Positions 53,505 to 62,233 of a stretch of 64,000 nt of DNA are shown piece by piece. The position numbers and the translations under genes are program-made. Every line of letters starts with the position of its first letter. The stretch's first letter is position 1. The stretch is taken from contig JANPPC010000013.1 in NCBI GenBank assembly GCA_031428275.1, positions 129,190-193,189 of the forward strand. The letters run 5' to 3'. The DNA is from Pseudobdellovibrio sp031428275. GTDB lineage: Bacteria > Bdellovibrionota > Bdellovibrionia > Bdellovibrionales > Bdellovibrionaceae. Under the pieces are notes generated by a model, which made no database searches, was not told the origin of the DNA, and worked only from the letters and a program-made list of their open reading frames with translations.

Positions 53505-53655
53505 CCATTCTCCTGTTAATAATTAAGTCTTTGCTACCAATTTCTTTAAGCTGTATGAGCTTCAATTAAAGTAGAAGAAAATACAGAAAACGTCTATGCT
53601 TCAATTACAGTTCTACTGCGGCAAATGACGGTCAAGCTGATATTAAAGGGTAGAG

Positions 53656-54426
53656 CTATCCAAATCGAAAGCAGCGCATTGAAATCGAGCCGTTTTGCAT
53701 ACCTTCATATTCAAATTTTAGTTCGTCATTTTTAGACGATGCGCCCAAAACATAAGCCATAGGTAAATAGTGATCTAAGGTAGGAACACTCAATTGGCCT
53801 ACCTTAGATTTATTGTAATCGTTCATTAAAGGCGAATAATCGCGGTCGACTAGTTTTTGCTTGATCCACTCATCGAACTCGACAGCCCAGCAAAAAGCCT
53901 CTTCATTTTCATTCGAGCTGATATTTCGTAAATTATGTACAACGTTGCCGCTTCCAATAATTAAGACGCCCGATTCACGCAAAGATTTTAATTTCTGGCC
54001 GATTTCAAAATGATATTGCGGTGGCTTTGTCATATCTAAACTCAATTGTAGCACCGGAATGTTAGCTAACGGAAATAAGAATTTTAAAATACTCCACGAA
54101 CCATGATCAAAACCCCACTTTTGGCCATCTAAACGCACGAGTGGCTGGTCAAATTGGTTTTGAATTTCTTGAGCTATTTTTAAATTACCAGGCGCCGCAT
54201 AATTTATTTTATACAACGCTTCTGGAAAGCCGTACATGTCGTAAATCATTTTCGGATGTTCTGAGCTGGTTACGAAAGTTTTTTCGGTTAGCCAGTGAGC
54301 TGACACACACAAAATAGTACGGGGCTTTTCAAGGCCCGCGCCGATTTTTTTTAGAGCTTGAGTGAATGCGTTGTCTTGAATAGCGTTCATCGGCGAGCCG
54401 TGACCAATAAATAAAACGGGCATCAT
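53656..54426 (-). CDS. ygiD: DODA-type extradiol aromatic ring-opening dioxygenase
   Basis: 256 residues of the class III extradiol dioxygenase family. FIGHGSPMNAI (metal His), CVSAHWL, FDHGSWSILKFLFP and VIIGSGNVVHNLR are the typical elements of YgiD. Family members open catechol-type rings such as DOPA using Fe(II) or Zn(II). It ends 22 bp before the yceI stop-to-start boundary on the same strand, so yceI-ygiD may be one operon. Confidence 0.9.
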   Translation of the reverse strand: MMPVLFIGHGSPMNAIQDNAFTQALKKIGAGLEKPRTILCVSAHWLTEKTFVTSSEHPKMIYDMYGFPEALYKINYAAPGNLKIAQEIQNQFDQPLVRLDGQKWGFDHGSWSILKFLFPLANIPVLQLSLDMTKPPQYHFEIGQKLKSLRESGVLIIGSGNVVHNLRNISSNENEEAFCWAVEFDEWIKQKLVDRDYSPLMNDYNKSKVGQLSVPTLDHYLPMAYVLGASSKNDELKFEYEGMQNGSISMRCFRFG

Positions 54427-54448
54427 AGCAAGCTCTCTTTCGAAATAA

Positions 54449-55072
54449 CTACTTTTTAGGCGCGGCAGCCGCTTTTTCTAAAGCACCTTGGATTTTTAAA
54501 GTGATTGTAATTTCATCGCCAACAACCGGACCTGCTTCAACCATTTGATTGTAAGACAAACCAAATTCTTTACGACTAATTTTTGTCGACGCGGTAAATG
54601 CAGATTTTGTATTTCCGTAACCATCAACTGCCGAACCCGTATACTTAGTATCAAGTACTACACCTTTTTTAGTGTGACCTTTAATGGTTAAATCACCAGT
54701 GATCTTAAAAGATTCGGCTTTGCCAGAAACTGAAGTACTTTTGAAAATCATCTTTGGGTATTTTGCCGCATCAAAAAAGTCAGCGCTCTTTAAATGAGAA
54801 TCACGCTTTTCTACCCCTGTATCTATTGAAGAAATTTCGATATCAGCATCAAGTTTTGATTTATCAAAACTTTTATCGATTACGATAACACCAGAAAATG
54901 CATTAAACTTTCCTTCGACTGAAGAGATCATTAAATGTGGTACTTCAAAGCCAACTTTTGAATGCATAGAATCAATGTTGTACTTTCCTTCTTCTAATTT
55001 CGGCGCAGCGGCCAATGCCGTCATTGATGCCATTGTAATTACTGCTAAAAGTGTCTTAGTCATGTTTTGCAT
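54449..55072 (-). CDS. Periplasmic YceI-family lipid-binding protein
   Basis: 207 residues with a signal peptide (about 1-22, ending LAAAP) and a YceI lipocalin-like barrel: YNIDSMHSKVGFEVPHLM, ISSIDTGVEKRDSHLKSADF, FDAAKYPKMIF and TIKGHTKKGV. YceI proteins bind polyisoprenoids in the periplasm. The first ATG is preferred because AAGGG lies 7 bases upstream. It is divergent from a LysR regulator with a palindrome between them. Confidence 0.93.
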   Translation of the reverse strand: MQNMTKTLLAVITMASMTALAAAPKLEEGKYNIDSMHSKVGFEVPHLMISSVEGKFNAFSGVIVIDKSFDKSKLDADIEISSIDTGVEKRDSHLKSADFFDAAKYPKMIFKSTSVSGKAESFKITGDLTIKGHTKKGVVLDTKYTGSAVDGYGNTKSAFTASTKISRKEFGLSYNQMVEAGPVVGDEITITLKIQGALEKAAAAPKK

Positions 55073-55155
55073 AGTGTTTCCCTTTAAGGTTGGTTTTTAT
55101 CTGAAGTAAGTATCAACGAATTTACATCGTTCTTAAAGTACTTAATTTGCTAAAA

Positions 55156-55189
55156 CAGTGTTGCACCTGTGGAACACTGCAGTTATTCT
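55156..55189 (+). promoter_or_regulatory. Palindromic operator candidate overlapping the lysR promoter
   Basis: Arms CAGTGTTGCAC (55156-55166) and GTGGAACACTG (55169-55179) pair with a single mismatch around a 2-bp centre. They overlap a TTGCAC / TATTCT promoter (55161-55166 and 55184-55189, 17-bp spacer). This sits between divergent yceI and lysR, the usual place for LysR autoregulation. Confidence 0.55.
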
Positions 55190-55195
55190 GCCCGA

Positions 55196-56101
55196 ATGGC
55201 TAGAAGCGTAGACTACAATCAAATCGCACTGTTTATCGAGATCATCGAATCAGGCAGCATCTCAGAGGCGGCTCGGCGACTAAACCAAGCAAAATCTAAC
55301 CTAAGTCGGGCTTTGGCCTCTTTAGAAAAAGACTTAGGTACACAGTTAGTCTACCGCAACACACGAAGCCTGCATCCGACAGAAGCGGGACTTCAATTTT
55401 ATGAAAAATGTAAAGAAGCCTATTCTCATATTGATTTAAATGTACAGAATTTGAAACTGAACGAACAAGCCTTGCGCGGTCGCTTCTGCTTAACGGCGGC
55501 GATAGACATTGCTCAGACGATCTGCCCGCCAGTTGTCGCAGATTTTTCACGCTTGAATCCAGACTTAAAAGTCGAATTACGCGGCGAAAACCGAATGATT
55601 GACCTGGTCAAAGAAGGCGTTGATCTAGCTATACGATTCGGAGTTTTATCTGATTCTAGTCTGAAAGCTTATAAAATTAGTGATCTTTCCCTTGTACTTG
55701 TATCGACCGAAAAGTATTTACATGGCCGATCAAAAATAAAGACCTTAGAAAATATTAAAGAACATTCGTTTATCGCATTTACTAAATCATACGAAAAAAG
55801 TATCAGCCTCAGTCGCAGGGGATCGCCCTTACAAAAAATTGCAATCAGTCCTGCAGTCATCGCAAACGATACGATGATAGCAAAAAATTTAGCCCTTCAT
55901 GGGGGCGGCATTGCCTTATTACCCGATTTCTTGTGTTACAACGAATTGAAGAACTCTGAGCTTGTTCGCGTGCTTCCAGATTTTTCATCAAAGCCCGTCC
56001 CCGTGCACTTTGTCTGGAGCCAACGAAGCCAGATATCTCCGAAGGTGCGTGCTTTTATGGATTTTTCGAAAGATCACCTTAAAAAATATTTTACGAATTA
56101 G
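55196..56101 (+). CDS. LysR-family transcriptional regulator
   Basis: 301 residues from the ATG at 55196. N-terminal winged helix-turn-helix: FIEIIESGSISEAARRLNQA, then SNLSRALASLEKDLGTQL; C-terminal effector domain with AIRFGVLSDSSL and GGGIALLPDFL. The CrgA/DsdC-like subgroup is suggested by FCLTAAIDIAQ. It has no ribosome site and a -10 element 6 bases before the ATG. The divergent target is most likely yceI-ygiD. Confidence 0.92.
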   Translation: MARSVDYNQIALFIEIIESGSISEAARRLNQAKSNLSRALASLEKDLGTQLVYRNTRSLHPTEAGLQFYEKCKEAYSHIDLNVQNLKLNEQALRGRFCLTAAIDIAQTICPPVVADFSRLNPDLKVELRGENRMIDLVKEGVDLAIRFGVLSDSSLKAYKISDLSLVLVSTEKYLHGRSKIKTLENIKEHSFIAFTKSYEKSISLSRRGSPLQKIAISPAVIANDTMIAKNLALHGGGIALLPDFLCYNELKNSELVRVLPDFSSKPVPVHFVWSQRSQISPKVRAFMDFSKDHLKKYFTN

Positions 56102-56196
56102 TCTCAGATACCTCGACCAAAGTTAGTTGGTCCTAATTAAATTTAGACTATTCTTACTATTTTTGCGGATTAATGCCGATAAATACAAGGATAGCT

Positions 56197-56937
56197 ATGC
56201 ACAAAAAAAATCTTTTTATCTCATTTTTTTTACTAAGCGCCGCCGCAATTTTATTGTCGTCAATTTTATTTTTGAAAATTAAAAAAACACCCGAAATTAA
56301 AAAATCTTCGTCTCGTAATATTCTTCCAGACGCAAAAACAGCTAACTTATCTTCTTTGGTAGAAGCAGAAAATATGAAGCCCGACCTAAATTTAAAAAAT
56401 ATAGCCGAAACCCATGAAGCTAAAGATAAAGCGACCCGTGCATTACAAAATATTAAATCGCGCGGGCGACTGCCATCGCAAACTTTAACAAAGCCCAGCG
56501 TACTACAAGCGCATTCAATTCTTACTGGTACGCGCTGGAAGATTTGGCCCAACGCAAATGTAGTTGCAAAACTTTCATCTGACGCCCCTGTTGCACGCGT
56601 CAGTCATATCGACATAGCCGAAGGCGAACCCAGTCAGTCGACAATTGTAAACTTTGACAACACAAACCAGATTGTTCTCTACAATGAACGCTTACAAAAA
56701 CCAGGAATACTTACTGGTCTTATTATTGTAGAAACAGTGGATTTGCCTGCGCTCCGAAGAGATCTTAGTTCGGTCAACGCAGAAATTGTAAACTCATTTG
56801 ACCAAATAAATACATATTTTGTTACAGGCTTAGCGCAAAGCTTCAACTTAGAATTGCTTTTCACGCAAATAAAAAAGTGGCCCCATGTTCGAAACGCTGA
56901 ACTTGAGATTCTGAGTAAAAATTATGAAAAGAATTAA
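56197..56937 (+). CDS. Anchored protein resembling a stand-alone protease prodomain
   Basis: 246 residues from the ATG at 56197 (AAGGA 6 bases upstream). One N-terminal hydrophobic helix (about 6-27), a polar linker, then a C-terminal domain (about 160-240) with strand-helix-strand order: GILTGLIIVETVDLPALRRD, NSFDQINTYFVTGLAQ and WPHVRNAELEIL. This is the pattern of inhibitor-I9/subtilisin prodomains. It overlaps the kexin-like protease gene by 14 bp. I infer that it folds or inhibits that protease in trans. Confidence 0.55.
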   Translation: MHKKNLFISFFLLSAAAILLSSILFLKIKKTPEIKKSSSRNILPDAKTANLSSLVEAENMKPDLNLKNIAETHEAKDKATRALQNIKSRGRLPSQTLTKPSVLQAHSILTGTRWKIWPNANVVAKLSSDAPVARVSHIDIAEGEPSQSTIVNFDNTNQIVLYNERLQKPGILTGLIIVETVDLPALRRDLSSVNAEIVNSFDQINTYFVTGLAQSFNLELLFTQIKKWPHVRNAELEILSKNYEKN

Positions 56938-58609
56938 TTCATACTTAATTTTTTTGACGGCTTTTCTATTTGCGGCTGGCTGTAGTTTTCAGAAATTTGA
57001 ATCTGATCAGTTCAGCCAATCTTTAGCAGATCCGCTTTTTAAATATGCGTGGCACTTACTAAATGTAGGACAATCAGTATTTGCGAATGATCCAGCCGTC
57101 GCGGGGTTCGACATTAATTTAAACCAAACCTGGAACGATCAAATCTATGGTAATGGCGTTTTAATTCAAGTTTCAGATGATGGGCTAGAAGATACCCACG
57201 AGGATTTGAATGCAAACTTTCCGTACCTAAACGTTTCAAAGAATTATGCATTGACTTCACCCTTTACCGCTACGACGGCACGTCCTTTGGCTTCTGACGA
57301 TGACCACGGAACCGCCGTTGCCGGGCTAATTGCAGCCGCGGGATGGAATAGAATTGGTGCGCGTGGAGTTGCTCCAAAAAGTAGACTGATGATCGCAAAC
57401 TTTCTGTCGGGATCTATCGCGCAAACCCAAGCAAAATTTATTGATCAAGCCAGCGGTGATTTCGACATCTCAAACATGAGCTGGGGCGGAACGCAAAACA
57501 CAATCGACGTGGTCAATACGACCTACAACAACCAGCTGCGTTCGATGGTAACAACGAAACGCAATGGTAAGGGTGCTATTTTTGTAAAAGCCGCCGGCAA
57601 TGATTTTCAGGTTCTTTGTAATGGATCGACTTCATATTGTATCGGAAACTCTAGCTTCGATAACGACAACGTTATCCCGTATATAATTGCAGTTGCCGCG
57701 ATAAATGCCGAAGGTATTTCATCAAGCTATTCTTCGACGGGCTCAAATCTTTGGATAACCGCGCCCGGTGGAGAATACGGAAGCGATTCTCCGGCGATGA
57801 TTACGACTGATCGAATGGGTTGTACGAATGGCTTTTCGAATTCTTTACGCACGACCGCTTTTGAAAAAGGCGATTCACCCGAAAACAGTAACTGTAGCTA
57901 CACCTCAACATTCAATGGCACTTCAGCTGCCTCGCCTGTTCTGACCGGGGTTATTGCACTTCTTTTAGAGGCGAATCCAAACTTAACTTGGCGCGAAGTA
58001 AAGTATATTTTAGCGAAGACAGCTAAGGTCGATAATTACGTCACGGGCTCGATCTCGCACCCACTCAATTTGGCTATGCCTAGTGGATATTCGTGGGAAC
58101 AACGATGGATCACCAACGCCGCCGCTTTCAATTTTCATAATTGGTACGGCTTCGGTCGCGTCGATACCGACGCTGCCATTGCTTTGGCTAAAACTATAAA
58201 AGTAACTCCACTAAATCTAGGCACATTTACCGAAACGAATTGGGCTCAAATAAACTCAAGCTTAGCGCTTGCGATACCAGATAATACTTCAACAGGTGTT
58301 ACCAATACAATTAATGTGCCGACCGCGCTGACAGTTGAAGCGGTGCAAATTAAAGTAAACATCACGCATGCAGATATCTCGCAGCTGGCGTTAGAACTAA
58401 CTTCGCCTAGCGGAACAAAAAGTATTTTAGTGAACGGGCGCAACTCACTGACTGGTATTGCTGACTTTGTCGGAGAAACTTTTCTATCAAATGCGTTCTA
58501 TCAAGAGCCTTCGGCCGGAGTTTGGACACTACGAGTAATTGACACCCAAGCCGGCACCTCAGGCACACTTACGTCATTTAGCATTAACATTTTTGGCGGC
58601 GCAAACTAA
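56924..58609 (+). CDS. Kexin-like subtilisin-family lipoprotein protease with P-domain
   Basis: 561 residues. The signal peptide ends in a lipobox (LFAAGC, Cys20). The catalytic domain begins almost at once (YAWHLLNVGQ) and carries D85 (VSDDGLEDTHEDL), H128 (DDDHGTAVAG), N226 (AAGND) and S334 (NGTSAASP). The C-terminal 135 residues form a proprotein-convertase P/Homo-B domain (TVEAVQIKVNITHADISQLA, LTSPSGTKS, GVWTLRVIDTQAG). No prodomain is present between signal and catalytic domain; a candidate is the overlapping upstream gene. Confidence 0.92.
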   Translation: MKRINSYLIFLTAFLFAAGCSFQKFESDQFSQSLADPLFKYAWHLLNVGQSVFANDPAVAGFDINLNQTWNDQIYGNGVLIQVSDDGLEDTHEDLNANFPYLNVSKNYALTSPFTATTARPLASDDDHGTAVAGLIAAAGWNRIGARGVAPKSRLMIANFLSGSIAQTQAKFIDQASGDFDISNMSWGGTQNTIDVVNTTYNNQLRSMVTTKRNGKGAIFVKAAGNDFQVLCNGSTSYCIGNSSFDNDNVIPYIIAVAAINAEGISSSYSSTGSNLWITAPGGEYGSDSPAMITTDRMGCTNGFSNSLRTTAFEKGDSPENSNCSYTSTFNGTSAASPVLTGVIALLLEANPNLTWREVKYILAKTAKVDNYVTGSISHPLNLAMPSGYSWEQRWITNAAAFNFHNWYGFGRVDTDAAIALAKTIKVTPLNLGTFTETNWAQINSSLALAIPDNTSTGVTNTINVPTALTVEAVQIKVNITHADISQLALELTSPSGTKSILVNGRNSLTGIADFVGETFLSNAFYQEPSAGVWTLRVIDTQAGTSGTLTSFSINIFGGAN

Positions 58610-58611
58610 GT

Positions 58612-59754
58612 CTATTTCTGCTTGAGCAATTCCGGATGGTCACGCTCAATCGCCCAACCTATGCTTTCAGCCATTAATTGATGACCCAATTTGCTTGGAT
58701 GCCCATCATTCCGTATGGCAAGACTTTTGCCGTAAACATTCCAAAAATTTATACTGCTAGAAATAACCGGAGTTATTTCTGAGGCGATCATTTTTTTAGA
58801 TAAGTTATTTACGACATCATTATTACTGGTGTAATGAAAGTGATTATAAAAATCAATAACTTCATGTTCACTTTCGTAAACTTTTCGTATTTCTTCAAAA
58901 ATTCTGATAACCAATTTATAGTTTTCTTCCGAATAACGATTTCCAACGTGAAAATTTGAATACACGATTAATGGAGACTTAAAAACAATACGACCCAGAA
59001 ATATGAAGGGCATACTTTCACGGTAGCTGCCTTTGTATTCTAGTTGATTTTCAGCATTTAAAACGTATTTTGGTTTGTCTAACAACCACTCGTTTTGGGC
59101 ATAACAGGATGTGTTGCATGAAATTCGGTATAAATGCTGATCAAAAAAAGTATTAACAATAATTAGCTTTTTTTCTTTAAACGAGCGGTAAAATTCTTTC
59201 TCGTCGCCGTTCATGTCATGATAAATTTGCGAAGGTCCGCTTCCGGGCCATCCAAGATTGTATACGTTTGCGCCTTTAAATCTTTTACTAAGTAAAGAGG
59301 CGAACGTTTCTAAGTCATTTACACCTTCACCGTATGTGAATGAACAGCCTATCAATATAATCGCCACGTTGTTTTTATCTGAATGCGGTTGCTCGACGAC
59401 TCTTCGTTTTTTCTCGTCTGTTGTTACCACTATATCGTAAATTAATTTACCACTTGTCGTTGTCATGATCGAATGCACAGCTTTACTGGGCTGGGGACGA
59501 GAAACTTTCTTACTTGCATCGACTGGCTCTGAGACATCATTGCCAACCATATCTTCAGCCGAAGGACGGATATTTTGAATAGACTCGCGGGGAACAACGT
59601 ATTTAGTCAAACTTTTATCTATTGGATTTTTATTGATTCGATATGCTTTACTTCCGGTTTGAATTTTGTGTCTAAAAAATTCGTTTGAAGCGAAGACAAT
59701 GATGGCAGAGATAAAAAATCCGAAAGCAATTGCAAACAAGTTCTCTTTTTTCAC
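58612..59754 (-). CDS. Membrane-anchored SGNH-type hydrolase of the carbamoyltransferase cassette
   Basis: 380 residues from the GTG at 59754, which directly follows the stop of the upstream small gene (TAA-A-GTG); a GTG at 59784 in the same frame would overlap that gene. One N-terminal helix (about 5-23), a polar linker, then a hydrolase core: LIGCSFTYGEGV (block I Ser), NLGWPGSGPSQ, and the His block NDGHPSKLGHQLMAE. Likely an esterase or acyltransferase acting on a periplasmic glycan or lipid. Substrate unknown. Confidence 0.8.
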   Translation of the reverse strand: MKKENLFAIAFGFFISAIIVFASNEFFRHKIQTGSKAYRINKNPIDKSLTKYVVPRESIQNIRPSAEDMVGNDVSEPVDASKKVSRPQPSKAVHSIMTTTSGKLIYDIVVTTDEKKRRVVEQPHSDKNNVAIILIGCSFTYGEGVNDLETFASLLSKRFKGANVYNLGWPGSGPSQIYHDMNGDEKEFYRSFKEKKLIIVNTFFDQHLYRISCNTSCYAQNEWLLDKPKYVLNAENQLEYKGSYRESMPFIFLGRIVFKSPLIVYSNFHVGNRYSEENYKLVIRIFEEIRKVYESEHEVIDFYNHFHYTSNNDVVNNLSKKMIASEITPVISSSINFWNVYGKSLAIRNDGHPSKLGHQLMAESIGWAIERDHPELLKQK

Positions 59755-59755
59755 T

Positions 59756-59902
59756 TTAGAATACCAAATAAATAAAGTTAACACTTCCGGCTTGCGAAAA
59801 GAAGATTATGAACGATAAAAGAATAAGCGTTATGATAATTGGTGCCAGCCAATACTTTTTGCGAGTCTTTATCATTAAATAAAGTTCTTTTAAAAATTCC
59901 AT
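59756..59902 (-). CDS. DUF5989-like small membrane protein
   Basis: 48 residues starting MEFLKELYLMIKTRKKYWLA, followed by one strong membrane helix (PIIITLILLSFIIFF) and SQAGSVNFIYLVF. The MEFLKEL start, charged patch, Trp, helix and final FIYxxF match what I recall of the DUF5989 family found beside carbamoyltransferases and SxtJ proteins. AAGGA lies about 8 bases before the ATG, which overlaps the preceding stop as TAATG. Easily missed because of its size. Confidence 0.8.
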   Translation of the reverse strand: MEFLKELYLMIKTRKKYWLAPIIITLILLSFIIFFSQAGSVNFIYLVF

Positions 59903-60306
59903 TAAAACATCCTTTCAAAGTCATACGTTTCGGCAGTCATTTCGTCGATTGTAGACTTATCGTACTTTCTGTAAAAAGAATCTGATTTTTTAGAGACAAC
60001 CAAAATAATTCTTAGCGGCGTAATCAAAAAGTAAAAAACAAACGTCAGAGTCAGAAGTGTCATTGTGTGAAAAACGCTAAAAATAACTAAGTCCAGCACA
60101 TAGAAAAATATTTTCGCGAGAGGTTTTATAAAAGTTACCGTGGCAACTGATGCACTCACGATAAGGGGTGTGAAGTTTTGAGTTTTATAATACCAAAAAA
60201 TACCAAGACTTATAGATATTGCGGCAGCGCAGGCACGGGTTAGATTTCTTGGTAAAGGCAACGGGTCGTGCTTATATAAGTTCTTAATCCAAACGAAACT
60301 GCTCAT
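59902..60306 (-). CDS. SxtJ-family membrane protein
   Basis: 134 residues with membrane helices near residues 22-42, 45-60 and 68-100, and a polar C-terminus (DKSTIDEMTAETYDFERMF). Size, topology and position after a carbamoyltransferase match SxtJ-like proteins, named from the saxitoxin cluster but widespread in surface-glycan loci. It overlaps the carbamoyltransferase gene by 23 bp and the DUF5989-like gene by 1 bp. Function unknown. Confidence 0.75.
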   Translation of the reverse strand: MSSFVWIKNLYKHDPLPLPRNLTRACAAAISISLGIFWYYKTQNFTPLIVSASVATVTFIKPLAKIFFYVLDLVIFSVFHTMTLLTLTFVFYFLITPLRIILVVSKKSDSFYRKYDKSTIDEMTAETYDFERMF

Positions 60307-62047
60307 GCCATTTACTGTCTCGCTTTATCTGAGGATTGTCCATCTTCGTCACGATAAAATTTCCCAGCACGACAGAATCTATATCCGTATTTAGAAAGCA
60401 ATTAATTGCGTCTTCCGGTTTACAAACAATGGGTTCACTTCGAACATTGAACGATGTATTAATCAAAACCGCGTGACCACTTAATTTTTCGAAATGTTGT
60501 AATAATCTATAAAGTTTTTTGTTTTTTTGTTTGAATATGGTTTGGACGCGCGCGGTACCGTCGACGTGGGTTATTGCTGGCATCAGATCTGTATCTTTTA
60601 CTTTTGAAATAAGTAACATGTATTCGTTTTTTAATCGTAACGAAAAGTACCTGTCGTATTGTTCATCAATAACAATAGGAGCGAAGGGGCGAAAACTTTC
60701 GCGAAACTTAATTTTTAAATTCATATTAGATTTAATATTCGCTGCCAGCGGGTTTCCTAAAATTGATCTAGAGCCCAACGCCCGAGGTCCGTACTCCATT
60801 CGCCCTTGAAACCAGCCTACAATTTTACTTTCGCTTAGCATTTTGGCTGTGGCAGCCAGAGTGATTTCTTCATCTAGTTTTTCGAACTTTAAATTAAACT
60901 TGCGTAAGCAATTCTCAATCTGTTGGTCTGAAAAATCTGGCCCTAAAAATGCGCCTTGCATATCGTCTGATTTATTAATTATTCGCTGGTGGCCGTTCTT
61001 TAAATAGTGCAAAGCAAGCGCTGCGCCCAACGCTCCGCCAGCATCTCCCGCGGCAGGCTGAACCCAAATTTTTTCAAAAATATTCTGTTCAACTAACAAA
61101 CCATTGGCGACGCAGTTTAGCGCAACGCCACCAGCTAGACAGATACTATCGGCACCAGTGTCCTGCTTTAGTCTTCGGGCCAGCGCCAAGACGGCTTCAT
61201 TTAGCACTTGTTGTATCGATGCACTGACGTCTTTATAAAAATCGGTTAGCGCTGATTCAGGCTTGCGCGTTGGCATTTGAAAAAGTTTTTCAAATTTTTT
61301 AGTCGTCGAAACCAAATCATCTAGATATCCGAAGTAGGTGGTGTCTAACCAATAGCTTCCGTCTGGATTTAGCCGAATTATTTTCTGTTTTATTAAATCG
61401 GCGTAAATGGGTTTACCAAACGGCGCAAGGCCCATTAATTTGTATTCACCTGAATTTATTTTGAATCCGCAATAATGGGTGAATGTTGAGTAAAGTAAAC
61501 CAAGCGAGTGTGGGAATTTAATCTCCCAAAGTGACTTTAATTTTGACCCATCCCCTAACCAGGCAGAAGTTGTGGCCCACTCACCGACACCATCTAGGCA
61601 AAGTACAGCTGCTTTTTCAAAAGGCGATGCGTAAAAAGCAGAGGCCGCATGCGAAAGGTGATGTGCGCTAAAGAAAATATGAGCCGGGGTAAAATTAAAA
61701 TTCTTCTTAAATTCAGACTTTAATAATTTTTTTTGATTTAACTTTTTTTGTAACCAACTGGGCATTGCGGTTAGGTAAGAAATCAAGCCCGCCGGCACCA
61801 CATTTAAGTAAGTCTCGATGATACGTTCAAACTTCAACAATGGTTTTTCATAAAAAACAATTTCATCAACTTGATCAATAGAAATACCTGCTTGATCTAG
61901 ACAAAACCGAATCGAATCCGTCGGAAATCTTTCGTCGCCCTTAACTCTTGAGAATCTTTCTTCTTGCGCTGCCGCTACGATAACGCCGTCTTCAAGCAAA
62001 GCAGCCGCGCTGTCATGGTAGAAACAAGAAATTCCTAAAATTCGCAT
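60284..62047 (-). CDS. Carbamoyltransferase (NodU/CmcH/HypF-type)
   Basis: 587 residues. N-terminal TsaD/Kae1-like ATP domain: GISCFYHDSAAALL, FSAHHLSHAASAFY (metal-binding His pair), CLDGVGEW, CLAGGVALNCVANG; C-terminal domain with GWFQGRMEYGPRALGSRSIL and LINTSFNVRSEPIV. It transfers carbamoyl from carbamoyl phosphate, via carbamoyl-AMP, to a hydroxyl on a sugar or small molecule. No ribosome site is visible before the ATG. First gene of a four-gene unit with SxtJ-like, DUF5989-like and SGNH proteins. Confidence 0.93.
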   Translation of the reverse strand: MRILGISCFYHDSAAALLEDGVIVAAAQEERFSRVKGDERFPTDSIRFCLDQAGISIDQVDEIVFYEKPLLKFERIIETYLNVVPAGLISYLTAMPSWLQKKLNQKKLLKSEFKKNFNFTPAHIFFSAHHLSHAASAFYASPFEKAAVLCLDGVGEWATTSAWLGDGSKLKSLWEIKFPHSLGLLYSTFTHYCGFKINSGEYKLMGLAPFGKPIYADLIKQKIIRLNPDGSYWLDTTYFGYLDDLVSTTKKFEKLFQMPTRKPESALTDFYKDVSASIQQVLNEAVLALARRLKQDTGADSICLAGGVALNCVANGLLVEQNIFEKIWVQPAAGDAGGALGAALALHYLKNGHQRIINKSDDMQGAFLGPDFSDQQIENCLRKFNLKFEKLDEEITLAATAKMLSESKIVGWFQGRMEYGPRALGSRSILGNPLAANIKSNMNLKIKFRESFRPFAPIVIDEQYDRYFSLRLKNEYMLLISKVKDTDLMPAITHVDGTARVQTIFKQKNKKLYRLLQHFEKLSGHAVLINTSFNVRSEPIVCKPEDAINCFLNTDIDSVVLGNFIVTKMDNPQIKRDSKWHEQFRLD

Positions 62048-62082
62048 CAGCGTAATCGTATCTTATTTCAAACAAATAGGGC

Positions 62083-62112
62083 AAAAAAAAAGCCACCGTA
62101 TGAGGGTGGCTT
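62083..62112 (-). terminator. Terminator after the tRNA-Asn gene
   Basis: On the minus strand AAGCCACC pairs with GGTGGCTT (62112-62105 with 62097-62090) and is followed by a run of T. It separates tRNA-Asn from the carbamoyltransferase operon. Confidence 0.85.
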
Positions 62113-62127
62113 GAACCATTTAAAAAA

Positions 62128-62203
62128 TGGCTCAGATGGCAGGACTCGAACCTGCGACCAAGCGATTAACAGTCGCTTGCTCTACCAACTGAGCTACATC
62201 TGA
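62128..62203 (-). tRNA. tRNA-Asn (anticodon GTT)
   Basis: 76-nt cloverleaf: acceptor TCAGATG/CATCTGA, anticodon stem AGCGA/TCGCT with loop CTGTTAA, T-arm GGTTCGAGTCC, encoded CCA end. Confidence 0.97.
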
Positions 62204-62233
62204 ACGTAGAGGTTAAACTAACGAAAACAGGGC

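Noticed and set aside
59755..59784. Upstream GTG start for the SGNH hydrolase
   Set aside because: It overlaps the DUF5989-like gene by 29 bp, and the GTG at 59754 follows that gene's stop directly.
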